Below, one piece after another: positions 63,981 through 64,000 of a stretch of DNA of 64,000 nt (its first letter is position 1; each line of letters begins with the position of its first letter). Source of the DNA: Amoebophrya sp. A120 (Eukaryota > Sar > Dinophyceae > Syndiniales > Amoebophryaceae); contig CAJINV010000004.1 of assembly GCA_905178155.1 (NCBI GenBank), forward strand, positions 7,632,771 through 7,696,770, in the 5' to 3' direction. Position numbers and translations under genes: made by a program. The notes under the pieces were generated by a model that made no database searches, was not told the origin of the DNA, and saw only the letters and a list, made by a program, of their open reading frames with translations.

Positions 63981-64000
63981 AAAAATCTGTATTGCATAAT

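Overview
The window is nuclear DNA of a protist with short, intron-dense genes. The best fit is a syndinian dinoflagellate of the Amoebophrya type. This rests on three things: (i) every gene I can support lies on the minus strand, as in dinoflagellate unidirectional clusters; (ii) most introns are repeated 'introner elements' with non-GT-AG ends, a feature described for Amoebophrya; (iii) conserved eukaryotic genes (DRG1 GTPase, ribosomal stalk protein P0) sit among genes I do not recognise. The species assignment is inference. Codon frames and homology to DRG1 and P0 are what the sequence shows.

Introners. At least 70 copies belong to about eight families, named here by their terminal inverted repeat (+ strand, left end): A TATCAAATGCAAATATGTCT; B TATCCTGAGTAAAAACGTCC; C TATGAACTGCAAAAGTATCG; D TATCAAAAGGAAAAATCCCC; E TATTACAGTGAAAAATGCCC; F TATCCCACGGAAAAAAGCTG; G TATCCTGAGAAAAAAGTGT; H GTCAGGATCGAAATCGACAA. 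Nearly all begin TAT and end ATA, are 145-450 bp long, share internal GCATGACAA / TTGTCATGC blocks, and are flanked by a 5-bp direct repeat (target-site duplication, TSD). One rule works almost everywhere: delete the element plus one TSD copy and the reading frame is restored exactly. With it I rebuilt DRG1 (370 aa), P0 (333 aa), a 753-aa membrane protein and a 20-kb gene with 46 exons.

Layout (all genes minus strand). 1-6975: an Ala/Ser repeat protein running off the left edge, a coiled-coil protein, an acidic protein, a decayed fragment and then an intact copy of a DUF285 (BspA-like) gene, with a GC-rich tract near 4 kb. 8125-10834: DRG1. 12736-15641 and 17057-19624: a tandem pair of paralogous genes with different introner sets. 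20806-41087: one very large gene, or two abutting genes, encoding a signal peptide, PAN-, sushi- and kringle-like modules, one membrane segment and a long Ser-rich cytosolic tail; 43 of its 45 introns are introners. 42503-46517: a membrane protein. 47772-50012: P0. 50697-52181: a 1.5-kb introner-like element. 52927-54029: a family A element swollen by a nested insertion. 54836-56790: a 5'-truncated LINE. 57527-61770: a gene mixing introners and GT-AG introns. 61855-63980: a gene cut by the right edge, only 85 bp from its neighbour.

Ordinary introns are also present (for example three in DRG1 and two in P0). They start GTAT or GTAC and often end ATCAG. The genome therefore appears to remove two unlike intron classes from the same transcripts.
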